A DNA stretch of 20,852 nucleotides from positions 1-20,852 of the IMG/VR virus record IMGVR_UViG_3300022925_000224, one strand, 5' to 3'. The position numbers and the translations under genes are program-made. Source of the stretch: a virus. The notes under the pieces are model-generated. The model was not told where the DNA came from, made no database searches, and was given only the letters and a program-made list of their open reading frames with translations. This document shows, piece by piece, positions 5,197 through 11,352 of the stretch; position 1 is the first letter of the stretch, and every line of letters starts with the position of its first letter.

Positions 5197-5334
5197 ATGC
5201 AGGAATTAGCTATATTTGTATTCTGTTTAATTGGGTGCGGTATAACATCATACCGATTAGGATACCATTGTGGCGTTGTCGGAGCCGTCGAACATTTAAT
5301 AGACGAAGGAGTCTTAGAGGTAGATGATGAGTAA
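5197..5334 (+). CDS. Small single-span membrane protein
   Basis: A 45-residue protein: MQELAIFVFCLIGCGITSYR, then LGYHCGVVGAVEHLID, then an acidic tail (EGVLEVDDE). Residues 4-18 form a hydrophobic segment followed by a basic/polar turn, so it probably spans the inner membrane once. GGAG lies 8 nt before ATG 5197, and it is the first gene after the promoter at 5122. It overlaps the glutaredoxin start. As no classical holin is visible nearby, a role in lysis is conceivable, but nothing in the sequence proves it. Confidence 0.75.
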   Translation: MQELAIFVFCLIGCGITSYRLGYHCGVVGAVEHLIDEGVLEVDDE

Positions 5335-5569
5335 TACAACAGTACATATTTACGGCGGGGTCGGCTGCTCTGCCTGCGTAAACGCAGAGAAACTAGCAGA
5401 AAGCAAGGGCTTTAATATACTAAAAAATGACATTGGTGATATTAGCCCACAGGAGTGGATAGATCGAATTGAGATTGTTCCGCGAAGTATTCCCCAAATC
5501 TTTGTAAATGGAGAGTACATAGGCGGCTTAGATAGCTTTCGAGGATGGCTACATGAACACGATCTCTGA
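5324..5569 (+). CDS. Glutaredoxin
   Basis: An 81-residue thioredoxin-fold protein that should exchange disulfides using glutathione in the cytoplasm. It has the dithiol active site CSAC (Cys15 and Cys18) after the first beta strand, the cis-proline segment RSIPQIFVNG and the closing glycine pair YIGG before the last helix. Length is usual for a glutaredoxin. Two adjacent ATGs (5324, 5327) are possible starts; GAGG lies just upstream. Phage glutaredoxins often serve ribonucleotide reductase, but no reductase gene is in this window; recycling the peroxiredoxin at 1296 is another option. Confidence 0.93.
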   Translation: MMSNTTVHIYGGVGCSACVNAEKLAESKGFNILKNDIGDISPQEWIDRIEIVPRSIPQIFVNGEYIGGLDSFRGWLHEHDL

Positions 5570-6101
5570 GGAGTATCGCAAAGTTTTAGTAGACACACAT
5601 AAAGGAAGCGGAGAGCGGGGTTGGGGAAATACTGGATCAGTAAAATATCTACAACCAACTCTCAGTCTTATAGATAGATATAAAGCAAAAGAAATGCTCG
5701 ACTATGGCGCAGGTTGGGGAGGCATGAAGGAAGCTTTAAAAACAGAACGCCCCGACGTAGTAGTACATGAATATGAGCCAGCACGAGTAGAAGTAGCAGC
5801 ACCCCCTGAACCATGTGATTTTGTTGTTTGTCATGATGTACTCGAACACATTGAACCCGAGTTTTTGGATAACGTTATACTGGACTTAAAGAGAGTAGTA
5901 AGTGGTATGGGCTACTTTTCTGTGTGCACAGTTCCAGCATTAAAAAAGCTATCCGATGGTAGAAATGCTCATCTTATAGTAGAAGAATTTGAGTGGTGGT
6001 TAGTAAAACTTGCCCCACACTTTCATATAAGACAGGCCAGATTCTACAATAGTAGGCAGGTCTCCGGAGACATATTAGTGGAGAAGCGATGTGTGCGATA
6101 A
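5553..6101 (+). CDS. Class I SAM-dependent methyltransferase (copy 1)
   Basis: A 182-residue protein with a Rossmann-type methyltransferase core. Motif I is LDYGAGWGG (residues 49-57), and the post-II region is CHDVLEHIEPE (93-103). The target is unknown. The later segment SDGRNAHLIVEEFEWW has a counterpart in the second methyltransferase at 13926, with the shared anchors DVLEHIEPE, DGRNAH and WW, so the two belong to the same phage subfamily. It overlaps the glutaredoxin by 17 nt and the amidotransferase by 13 nt. Its place in the operon suggests a small molecule, sugar or protein substrate rather than a restriction-linked DNA methylase; it lacks the NPPY or PC motifs of DNA base methyltransferases. 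Confidence 0.85.
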   Translation: MNTISEEYRKVLVDTHKGSGERGWGNTGSVKYLQPTLSLIDRYKAKEMLDYGAGWGGMKEALKTERPDVVVHEYEPARVEVAAPPEPCDFVVCHDVLEHIEPEFLDNVILDLKRVVSGMGYFSVCTVPALKKLSDGRNAHLIVEEFEWWLVKLAPHFHIRQARFYNSRQVSGDILVEKRCVR

Positions 6102-7705
6102 ATGGAATTAGTTGGGATGACTTACACCTAGTAGAAAGAATGTGCAAAGCGAATAAAAGTAGGGGGCCTGACTATACACGTAGTTTTGTAAGAAACGGTG
6201 TATCACTAGGACATAACCTTCTAGCTATAAATAGAGATGTAAAATACTCTATACAACCAAGAATGACACCTAAATCTATGCTTGCTTTTAACGGCGAGTT
6301 ATATGATATAGACGCAGAAGAAATATTAGATACAGACTATCTTCAGGCTCGTTTAGAAGCAGAAGGAACAAAAGCTCTACGGGGTCTCAACGGGGCTTTT
6401 GCTCTCGCATGGGTACAAGGAGATATTCTCTACTTGGCAAGAGATCACTTTGGTAGTAAGCCAATGTATTATTCTCTTACAAAACAGGGTATTATATTTT
6501 CTTCCACAATCTTTGCAATTATAGAAGGAGGCGTTCACCCTTACTTCTCTCCTGCAAATATCGAAGAGTTTCAAATGGGAAACTACTGGCAGAACGGCCA
6601 GAAAACTGTATATAGTAATATTCATAAACTTGCTCCAGGGCAGATTATGAAGTATGATGTAATAAAACAACGAATTATTGGATATGATAGTTGTTGGGAT
6701 GACTACAATATAGAACAACGTGACTTCAATCATTTCGAGTATAGGGAAAAGGTTTTAGAAGGAGTTCTGCGTACTGCACGAACTAAAGAAAGGTTAGCCT
6801 TGTTGCATAGTGGAGGACTTGATAGTAATCTTATTGGTGCTATCCTGGGCGCTACAAACACTGAGAACTTCTTCTCTGCGACTCTTTCGTATGAGGACGA
6901 TCCAGTACTTGACCCTGATCCTTATAGAGCTATGATGGATGAAGTAGACTTTGCAATGCTATGCACAAAAGAATATAATATTGAGCATTTTATTACAGAG
7001 ATGCCTGCTTCACAGGAAATTATAGACCGATACTCAAAAAGAGCTATGGAAATATGTGGCTCAATTTTTGAGGATAGTTATAGAATGGTACCTCGACTTT
7101 ACCTTCTTGAGCAGGTTGCGAAAAGAGGTGCAAAAGTTGTGCTTACTGGCGATGGTGGAGATGAAATTTTTAGTGGTTATAATAAACATGGAGATTGGTT
7201 AAACCCCAAAGTACAAGCTAATCCAATGTCTATAAGCCAGCTTAGGCCACAAGACCATACAGTACAGCATCATATTGATAGGCATGGTTTGGAAGATTGG
7301 TTTCCTCTCGGTGTGATTGAAGGTGTACATCCTATAACCTCTCAAATGTTCATTGATCTATTGACAGGTTGTGAAACTTATTTATTACGTTCAGATTCGT
7401 TTTGCGGGGCTTTTGGTATGGAAAGTAGAAATCCCTTTCTCTATCAAGACCTTGCTAAATATGTTTTGGAAATTCCTCTAAAAAGAAAATTACAGTATGA
7501 GACAAATTTGTTTCGTGGTACTAATAAATTTTTAATCAGAGAGGTGTTCTCGGATATTATCCCAGATCTAATTACTAAACGAAATGGTAAGGTAGGTTGG
7601 TCGTTACCTTATTGGAGAAAAGATCCTGCTATTAGGAAAAGAAGAATGACCAAAGATCAAAATATGCTAGAAAGCATAGTGGAGGATAAAATAAATGAGC
7701 GGTAA
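6089..7705 (+). CDS. Asparagine-synthase-type glutamine amidotransferase
   Basis: A 538-residue, full-length AsnB-family protein. The Met-Cys start places the Ntn nucleophile Cys2 at the mature N-terminus, which fixes the start at 6089. The glutaminase half also shows RGPDY and FNGELYD; the ATP-pyrophosphatase half has the PP-loop SGGLDS near residue 242 and GDGGDEIFSGY near 354. The family makes ammonia from glutamine and amidates an adenylated carboxylate. The residue equivalent to E. coli AsnB Arg49 (HERLSI) appears to be Leu here (HNLLAI). The product may be asparagine or, as for family members in polysaccharide clusters, an amidated sugar acid; the flanking methyltransferase and glycosyltransferases favour the latter (inference). 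Confidence 0.92.
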   Translation: MCAINGISWDDLHLVERMCKANKSRGPDYTRSFVRNGVSLGHNLLAINRDVKYSIQPRMTPKSMLAFNGELYDIDAEEILDTDYLQARLEAEGTKALRGLNGAFALAWVQGDILYLARDHFGSKPMYYSLTKQGIIFSSTIFAIIEGGVHPYFSPANIEEFQMGNYWQNGQKTVYSNIHKLAPGQIMKYDVIKQRIIGYDSCWDDYNIEQRDFNHFEYREKVLEGVLRTARTKERLALLHSGGLDSNLIGAILGATNTENFFSATLSYEDDPVLDPDPYRAMMDEVDFAMLCTKEYNIEHFITEMPASQEIIDRYSKRAMEICGSIFEDSYRMVPRLYLLEQVAKRGAKVVLTGDGGDEIFSGYNKHGDWLNPKVQANPMSISQLRPQDHTVQHHIDRHGLEDWFPLGVIEGVHPITSQMFIDLLTGCETYLLRSDSFCGAFGMESRNPFLYQDLAKYVLEIPLKRKLQYETNLFRGTNKFLIREVFSDIIPDLITKRNGKVGWSLPYWRKDPAIRKRRMTKDQNMLESIVEDKINER

Positions 7706-7853
7706 AGGAAGTAAACAAAGACCTACTGACAAAGAGAAGTTTGATGCAGCATATGACGAAATCTTTGGCAAAAAGGATCAAAAAGTCAAGCAAGCCATGG
7801 TGACTGATTTGAATTGGGACGGCATAGAAGACGACGAGCCTGAAAATGAGTAA
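7695..7853 (+). CDS. Small conserved phage protein
   Basis: A 52-residue protein beginning MSGKGSKQRPTDKEKFDAAY and continuing DEIFGKKDQK, with an acidic tail. The 'MSxGSxxRP...(Y/W)DxIFGKK' pattern is familiar from very short proteins in many phages, with no function known to me. GGAGG lies about 9 nt before ATG 7695. It overlaps the amidotransferase by 11 nt and the spanin gene by 8 nt, so it is translated as part of the same string. Confidence 0.8.
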   Translation: MSGKGSKQRPTDKEKFDAAYDEIFGKKDQKVKQAMVTDLNWDGIEDDEPENE

Positions 7854-8274
7854 GATACTGCTAGGTATCATATTTGCAATGGGCTTAGTAGGTGGGTTAT
7901 ATTACTATACTACTGACGCAACCATTACAGAGCTGAGAAAACTACTAGCAGCTTATGAATTGAAATTCGCAACTCAAGAAGAGACAATTCAGGCTTTAGA
8001 AAAAGATTTTGCCCTTCAAACAGAAGCGTTAAAGGATATGCAGGTTCAAAGTCAGCAAATCCAACAAGAGATGAACAGGTATTTAGATATCTTCAAAAGA
8101 CATAACCTAACTAAGTTAGCTGCTGCAAAGCCAGGTCTTATTGAAGGTAAAGTAAATAAAGCTACCAAAGGAGTATTCGATGGGATCGAAGATGATAGTG
8201 CTAGCCTTGACCGCCTTGATGACGGGGTGCAGCTTTCTAATGCCAGCCCCGAGGGAAGTGGAGATAGTAACTAA
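7846..8274 (+). CDS. i-spanin (Rz-like)
   Basis: A 142-residue inner-membrane protein. Residues 4-20 form one N-terminal membrane span, residues about 25-95 a coiled coil facing the periplasm (many heptad-spaced L/I and E/Q/K), and a segment 'RHNLTKLAAAKPGLIEGKVNKATK' follows that I associate with Rz-type proteins of several phages. The i-spanin pairs with an outer-membrane lipoprotein, and together they fuse inner and outer membranes at lysis. The o-spanin gene starts inside this one in another frame. Presence of a spanin pair indicates a Gram-negative host. Confidence 0.85.
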   Translation: MSKILLGIIFAMGLVGGLYYYTTDATITELRKLLAAYELKFATQEETIQALEKDFALQTEALKDMQVQSQQIQQEMNRYLDIFKRHNLTKLAAAKPGLIEGKVNKATKGVFDGIEDDSASLDRLDDGVQLSNASPEGSGDSN

Positions 8275-8572
8275 ACCAGTAGAGCGGGTTATAGCCCAAC
8301 CTGTTCTCCCAAGAGCCTTAGACCTCAAAGAACCTTATTGGTACGTAGTATCAAAAGCCAACCTCGAAGAGTTCTTAGCTCGAATGGAGAAAGAAGAAGG
8401 GCAAGTCGTATTTCTTGCAATGTCAGTACCTGACTATGAGCTAATGGCTTATAATATGCAAGAGATCAAAAGATATATAAAAGAAACGCAGCAGGTGATA
8501 ATTTATTACCGCAAGGTCACTACGGAGAAAGTAAATGGACAAGAAAGCAGTGTACGAACAACTAAAGATTGA
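8180..8572 (+). CDS. o-spanin-like outer-membrane lipoprotein
   Basis: A 130-residue protein with an N-terminal lipoprotein signal: hydrophobic MIVLALTALM followed by a TGC lipobox, Cys17 being the likely lipidated residue. A Pro-rich stretch (LMPAPREVEIVTKPVERVI) follows, as in Rz1 proteins, then a folded domain containing YWYVVSKANLEEFLARM, FLAMSVPDYELMAYNMQE and QQVIIYYRKVT. AAAGGAG lies 6 nt before ATG 8180, inside the i-spanin gene; the overlap is 95 nt in another frame, the partly nested Rz/Rz1 architecture. It is much longer than lambda Rz1 because of the C-terminal domain, whose role is unknown. Confidence 0.83.
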   Translation: MGSKMIVLALTALMTGCSFLMPAPREVEIVTKPVERVIAQPVLPRALDLKEPYWYVVSKANLEEFLARMEKEEGQVVFLAMSVPDYELMAYNMQEIKRYIKETQQVIIYYRKVTTEKVNGQESSVRTTKD

Positions 8573-8981
8573 TGAAGGGGTGGTTTATGAAATCTATCTC
8601 GATCATCTCGGCTACCCCACGTTTGGCGTTGGACACTTGGTACTTAAAAGCGATCCAGAATTTGGACAGGAAGTGGGAACAAAGGTTAGCGAAGAAAGAG
8701 TCCAAGAATGCTTCGACAAAGACCTCGAAACCTCAATCGACGAGTGTTACGCTCTATACGGCCCAGGGACATTTAACAACTTCCCATCCGAAGTCCGAGA
8801 GATCCTGGTTAATATGATATTTAACATGGGTCGTCCACGTCTTTCAGGGTTTAAAAACTTTAATGCAGCACTAATTGGCTGTGATTGGAGTAAAGCCTCA
8901 GAAGAAATGGTGGATAGTCGTTGGTACCGTCAAGTCGGTGCTAGAGCAGAACGTTTAGTAGAGAGAATGAAAGCGGTATGA
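8535..8981 (+). CDS. Endolysin, T4-type lysozyme (GH24)
   Basis: A 148-residue muramidase that cleaves the beta-1,4 bond between N-acetylmuramic acid and N-acetylglucosamine. The catalytic triad E-x8-D-x5-T is present: Glu14, Asp23 and Thr29 (DEGVVYEIYLDHLGYPT), followed by FGVGHLV. The C-terminal lobe has FNMGRPRLSGFKNF and SRWYRQVGARAERLV, typical of this family. Without signal peptide or signal-anchor, export should need a holin, and no clear holin gene is seen. The start has GGAG 8 nt upstream and lies inside the o-spanin gene. The stop overlaps the next start (ATGA). Confidence 0.95.
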   Translation: MDKKAVYEQLKIDEGVVYEIYLDHLGYPTFGVGHLVLKSDPEFGQEVGTKVSEERVQECFDKDLETSIDECYALYGPGTFNNFPSEVREILVNMIFNMGRPRLSGFKNFNAALIGCDWSKASEEMVDSRWYRQVGARAERLVERMKAV

Positions 8982-9616
8982 AAATATTTATAGGCCATGA
9001 TAGACAGATACCTGAAAATACAGATGTATGTGAGAAATCAATACGTAAGTACGAACCAGGAGCTAACATTACTCGCATCGATATATCAGAGATGTGGGAA
9101 CGGGGTTACAATAGAAAGGAGGATGGGTCAACGGAGTTTACTTATACTCGTTTCTTAGTGCCTATGTTATCTGGATATCAAGGCCTGTCTTTATTTTGTG
9201 ATAGTGACTTCGTATGGCAAGGAAGCCCATACGGGGTCGCTAATTACCACGACGACGAAAACGCAGTCTCAGTAGTGCAACATAGGGTCTATGATGCACA
9301 CGAAATAAAGATGAATAATATAAGGAACGAAAGCTATGATAGAAAATGGTGGTCGTCTCTTATGTTATTCAACTGTGGGCATGAGCATACTAAAAGGCTA
9401 ACTATGGAAGAAGTAAATCAAGCGTCTTCTGCTTATTTACATCGACTATGGTGGGCAGAGACTAAAATTGGGTCAATACCAGGAATCTATAATCATTTAG
9501 TTGGTTATGACGAGCCTGAGCCAGGCATTCAAGCCTACCATTTCACAGACGGAACACCTATTCATAAAGGACAGAAGTTCGGCCCTTGTGTGGAGAAATA
9601 CCTTGAGTTTATGTGA
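8978..9616 (+). CDS. DxD-type glycosyltransferase (GT-A fold, GT8-like)
   Basis: A 212-residue protein beginning MKIFIGHDRQIPENTDVCEK, typical of the first strand and nucleotide-sugar loop of GT-A enzymes. Residues 74-77, CDSD in LSLFCDSDFVWQG, form the metal- and sugar-nucleotide-binding DxD motif. Residues TYTRFLVP just before it match the 'xxxRFxxP' of GT8-like proteins. WWSSLMLFNCGH is the acceptor-side segment seen in relatives. It should transfer a sugar from an NDP donor to an unknown acceptor in the cytoplasm. It is coupled to lysozyme by ATGA and overlaps the GT29-like gene by 14 nt. Confidence 0.82.
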   Translation: MKIFIGHDRQIPENTDVCEKSIRKYEPGANITRIDISEMWERGYNRKEDGSTEFTYTRFLVPMLSGYQGLSLFCDSDFVWQGSPYGVANYHDDENAVSVVQHRVYDAHEIKMNNIRNESYDRKWWSSLMLFNCGHEHTKRLTMEEVNQASSAYLHRLWWAETKIGSIPGIYNHLVGYDEPEPGIQAYHFTDGTPIHKGQKFGPCVEKYLEFM

Positions 9617-10325
9617 TATTCAGCAAACCGTACGAAACAAATCAGTAATCGTAGTAGGAAACAATGCCACTGCACTTGAAAAAGAGCAGGGAGAGCTTAT
9701 TGATAGCTATGATGTAGTAATTCGGTTCGGAAAAGGTATTCCAGACGGCTATGAGCAGTATTTAGGTAGGCGTACTGATATTTGGGTTACTGGAGGCTTT
9801 CGCATGACGATGAGAGACTATTTTCCGTCCACAACTCAAGTATTATTTAATACTAGCACAATAAATGGCATAGAAATAAAGCGCCCAACGTATGAGCATA
9901 CTGTAATGTATGAAATAGACGAAATTAAGGCGTTAAACGAGTATTATGGCGGAAAAACGAGTCGCTTATCTGCTGGCGCCGTAGCGGGGTTATGGCTAGT
10001 CAACGAAGTTACTTGCTACCAGGACCTCACCTTCATAAATTTTGACTTTTTCACGCATACGGTAAAGTTTAATGACAGACTCAGTAAAAAAACTAATATA
10101 GCCTCAAGTTGGCACTTACCTCTTGCTTCTGGAGCAAAAGTAGACCTCGTTAATCCTGAGAACCACCCTGCACATAGTATAGAAGTAGAGAAAGCCGTAT
10201 TTAGAGATTTACAGTTACTAGATAAAGACGTAAAAATTATAGCAGATTTAGCACAACCAGCAGAGTTTATTGACGTAGAAAGGATGGCATGGGACAATGT
10301 TAGACACCGTATTCAAACCTCTTAA
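9603..10325 (+). CDS. GT29 sialyltransferase-like protein
   Basis: A 240-residue protein with the three motifs of GT29 sialyltransferases in order. A motif-L-like block is VIVVGNNATALEKEQGELID, then SYDVVIRFG; a motif-S-like block is LSAGAVAGLWLVNEV, then INFDFF; and H-x4-E (HSIEVE) is the VS motif. GT29 enzymes move sialic acid from CMP-sialic acid to a glycan. Here donor and acceptor are unknown; related nonulosonic acids are possible. TTG 9603 was chosen because GGAG lies 7 nt upstream and motif L begins about 14 residues later; GTG 9588 is an alternative. No CMP-sugar synthase is in this window, so the donor would come from the host or other phage genes. Confidence 0.8.
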   Translation: MSLCDIQQTVRNKSVIVVGNNATALEKEQGELIDSYDVVIRFGKGIPDGYEQYLGRRTDIWVTGGFRMTMRDYFPSTTQVLFNTSTINGIEIKRPTYEHTVMYEIDEIKALNEYYGGKTSRLSAGAVAGLWLVNEVTCYQDLTFINFDFFTHTVKFNDRLSKKTNIASSWHLPLASGAKVDLVNPENHPAHSIEVEKAVFRDLQLLDKDVKIIADLAQPAEFIDVERMAWDNVRHRIQTS

Positions 10326-10842
10326 ATATGAAGAAGTAGCTCCTGATATATACCAAGTAGATTTTTTAAATGAACAGTTCTGTGAGTTTATTATAGCCTC
10401 TTGTAATCAGGTAAACACCTGGGCTCCAAATAAACATGATAAGCGTTATGCTACTCATGATATTCATTTGGAGAAAGAAGTACCAGACATTTATAGTATA
10501 GTTCAGCCTTACTGGGATACTAGCGTATCTCGTTTAGCTGAGTTTATCTGGCAGATAGATGGCTTTGTACTATCAGATTTCTTTGCATTAAAATACTCCA
10601 GAGAAACTCAGACAGGGCTTTCTCTTCATCATGACGATAGTTATATTACAGGAAGTGTAAAACTTAATAATAACTATACTGGTGGAGATCTTTATTTTCC
10701 ACGACAAAAGTTCTCTAGTGCAGACGTACCTGTGGGGTCTCTTTTATTGTTTCCTGGAAAGATAACTCATCCCCATAAATGTAATCAGCTTGTTGGAGGA
10801 CATAAGTACTCCCTTGCTATGTGGACTAAAGAAAGTGCATAA
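10297..10842 (+). CDS. Fe(II)/2-oxoglutarate oxygenase, prolyl-4-hydroxylase-like (1)
   Basis: A 181-residue double-stranded beta-helix enzyme, expected to hydroxylate a protein or sugar using O2 and 2-oxoglutarate. The iron facial triad is HHDD (H111/H112 with D113/D114) and a distal His in ITHPH (H158 or H160); TGGDLYFP and VGSLLLFPG are the intervening strands usual in the P4H/PLOD group. Where the family usually has Arg to bind 2-oxoglutarate, this protein has Lys170 (GGHKYSLAMW). Lys does the same job in some oxygenases, so activity is plausible. It overlaps the GT29-like gene by 29 nt. Confidence 0.87.
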   Translation: MLDTVFKPLKYEEVAPDIYQVDFLNEQFCEFIIASCNQVNTWAPNKHDKRYATHDIHLEKEVPDIYSIVQPYWDTSVSRLAEFIWQIDGFVLSDFFALKYSRETQTGLSLHHDDSYITGSVKLNNNYTGGDLYFPRQKFSSADVPVGSLLLFPGKITHPHKCNQLVGGHKYSLAMWTKESA

Positions 10843-11299
10843 AATAATAGACAACTTTTTGCCGAGAGGCATTAGAGTAGACACAAATCCTTTTAAAGGT
10901 CAGTGGTATGACTACCCTCCTCAAAAACCCTATCAACAAGCCATCTTTGAGGAGATAAAGCAAACCTTTGATATGAAGTCCTGTGTAGGGTTTGAAGAGT
11001 GGTCACACAATCCGCATTGGAGTTGGTTACCTGAAGAACACTACGATAAAGATGAGACTTTATTTTATAAAGAAGGCATAGTGAGAACGCCCCTTTGTAG
11101 CGCAGTTTTTTATCTTAAAGTGTCAGACCTTGCAGGAGGAGACTTACACTTAATAGATGAAGACGTTCTAATATCTCCTAGAACAAATAGACTTGTTTTG
11201 TTCAGTCCAGGGGTTTTGCACACTGTTACCGAGTATATATCAGGAGAACGAGTAAGTTTAAATATAAATCCATGGGACTATGCTATAAAAAGTTCTTGA
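10835..11299 (+). CDS. Fe(II)/2-oxoglutarate oxygenase-like protein (2)
   Basis: A 154-residue protein with the same fold signature as its neighbour but little sequence identity. A likely triad is H69-x-D71 (EEHYDKDE) and H129 (FSPGVLHTV), with R139 (GERVSLNINPW) as the 2-oxoglutarate anchor; AGGDLHLID is the strand preceding the jelly-roll core. GTG 10835 was chosen because it overlaps the previous stop by 8 nt and keeps the conserved start VHKIIDNFLP. The substrate is unknown. Its stop codon TGA is embedded in the -35 box of the next promoter (TTGACT, 11296-11301). Certainty is lower than for the first oxygenase because H69-x-D71 sits in a less typical context. Confidence 0.75.
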   Translation: MHKIIDNFLPRGIRVDTNPFKGQWYDYPPQKPYQQAIFEEIKQTFDMKSCVGFEEWSHNPHWSWLPEEHYDKDETLFYKEGIVRTPLCSAVFYLKVSDLAGGDLHLIDEDVLISPRTNRLVLFSPGVLHTVTEYISGERVSLNINPWDYAIKSS

Positions 11300-11324
11300 C
11301 TTTCTTTGTTAGTTTCGGTATAAT
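11296..11324 (+). promoter_or_regulatory. Sigma70 promoter
   Basis: TTGACT at 11296-11301 and TATAAT at 11319-11324, 17-bp spacer, preceded by the AAAAAGTTC block shared with other promoters here. Transcription should begin near 11331. It drives the gene starting with ATT at 11351 and, by overlap, the ThyX gene. Confidence 0.9.
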
Positions 11325-11352
11325 AGTATTTCAATTTTAGGAGAACTATTAT
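11320..11352 (+). promoter_or_regulatory. Inverted repeat pairing the -10 box with the start region
   Basis: ATAATAGT (11320-11327) is the exact complement of ACTATTAT (11345-11352). In read-through RNA the AGGAGA ribosome-binding site would sit in the 17-nt loop and the ATT start in the stem. RNA started at this promoter lacks the left arm. The stem is AT-rich and only 8 bp, so its effect may be weak. Confidence 0.45.

Noticed and set aside
5553-6101. Methyltransferase as a DNA adenine or cytosine methylase protecting against restriction
   Set aside because: It lacks the NPPY/DPPY and PC catalytic motifs and the target-recognition region expected of DNA base methylases.
10297-11299. The two oxygenases as TET/JBP enzymes making hypermodified DNA bases
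   Set aside because: Sequence features point to prolyl- or lysyl-hydroxylase-like folds, and no hydroxymethyltransferase or base-specific glucosyltransferase is visible. Kept open only as a check in the main finding.
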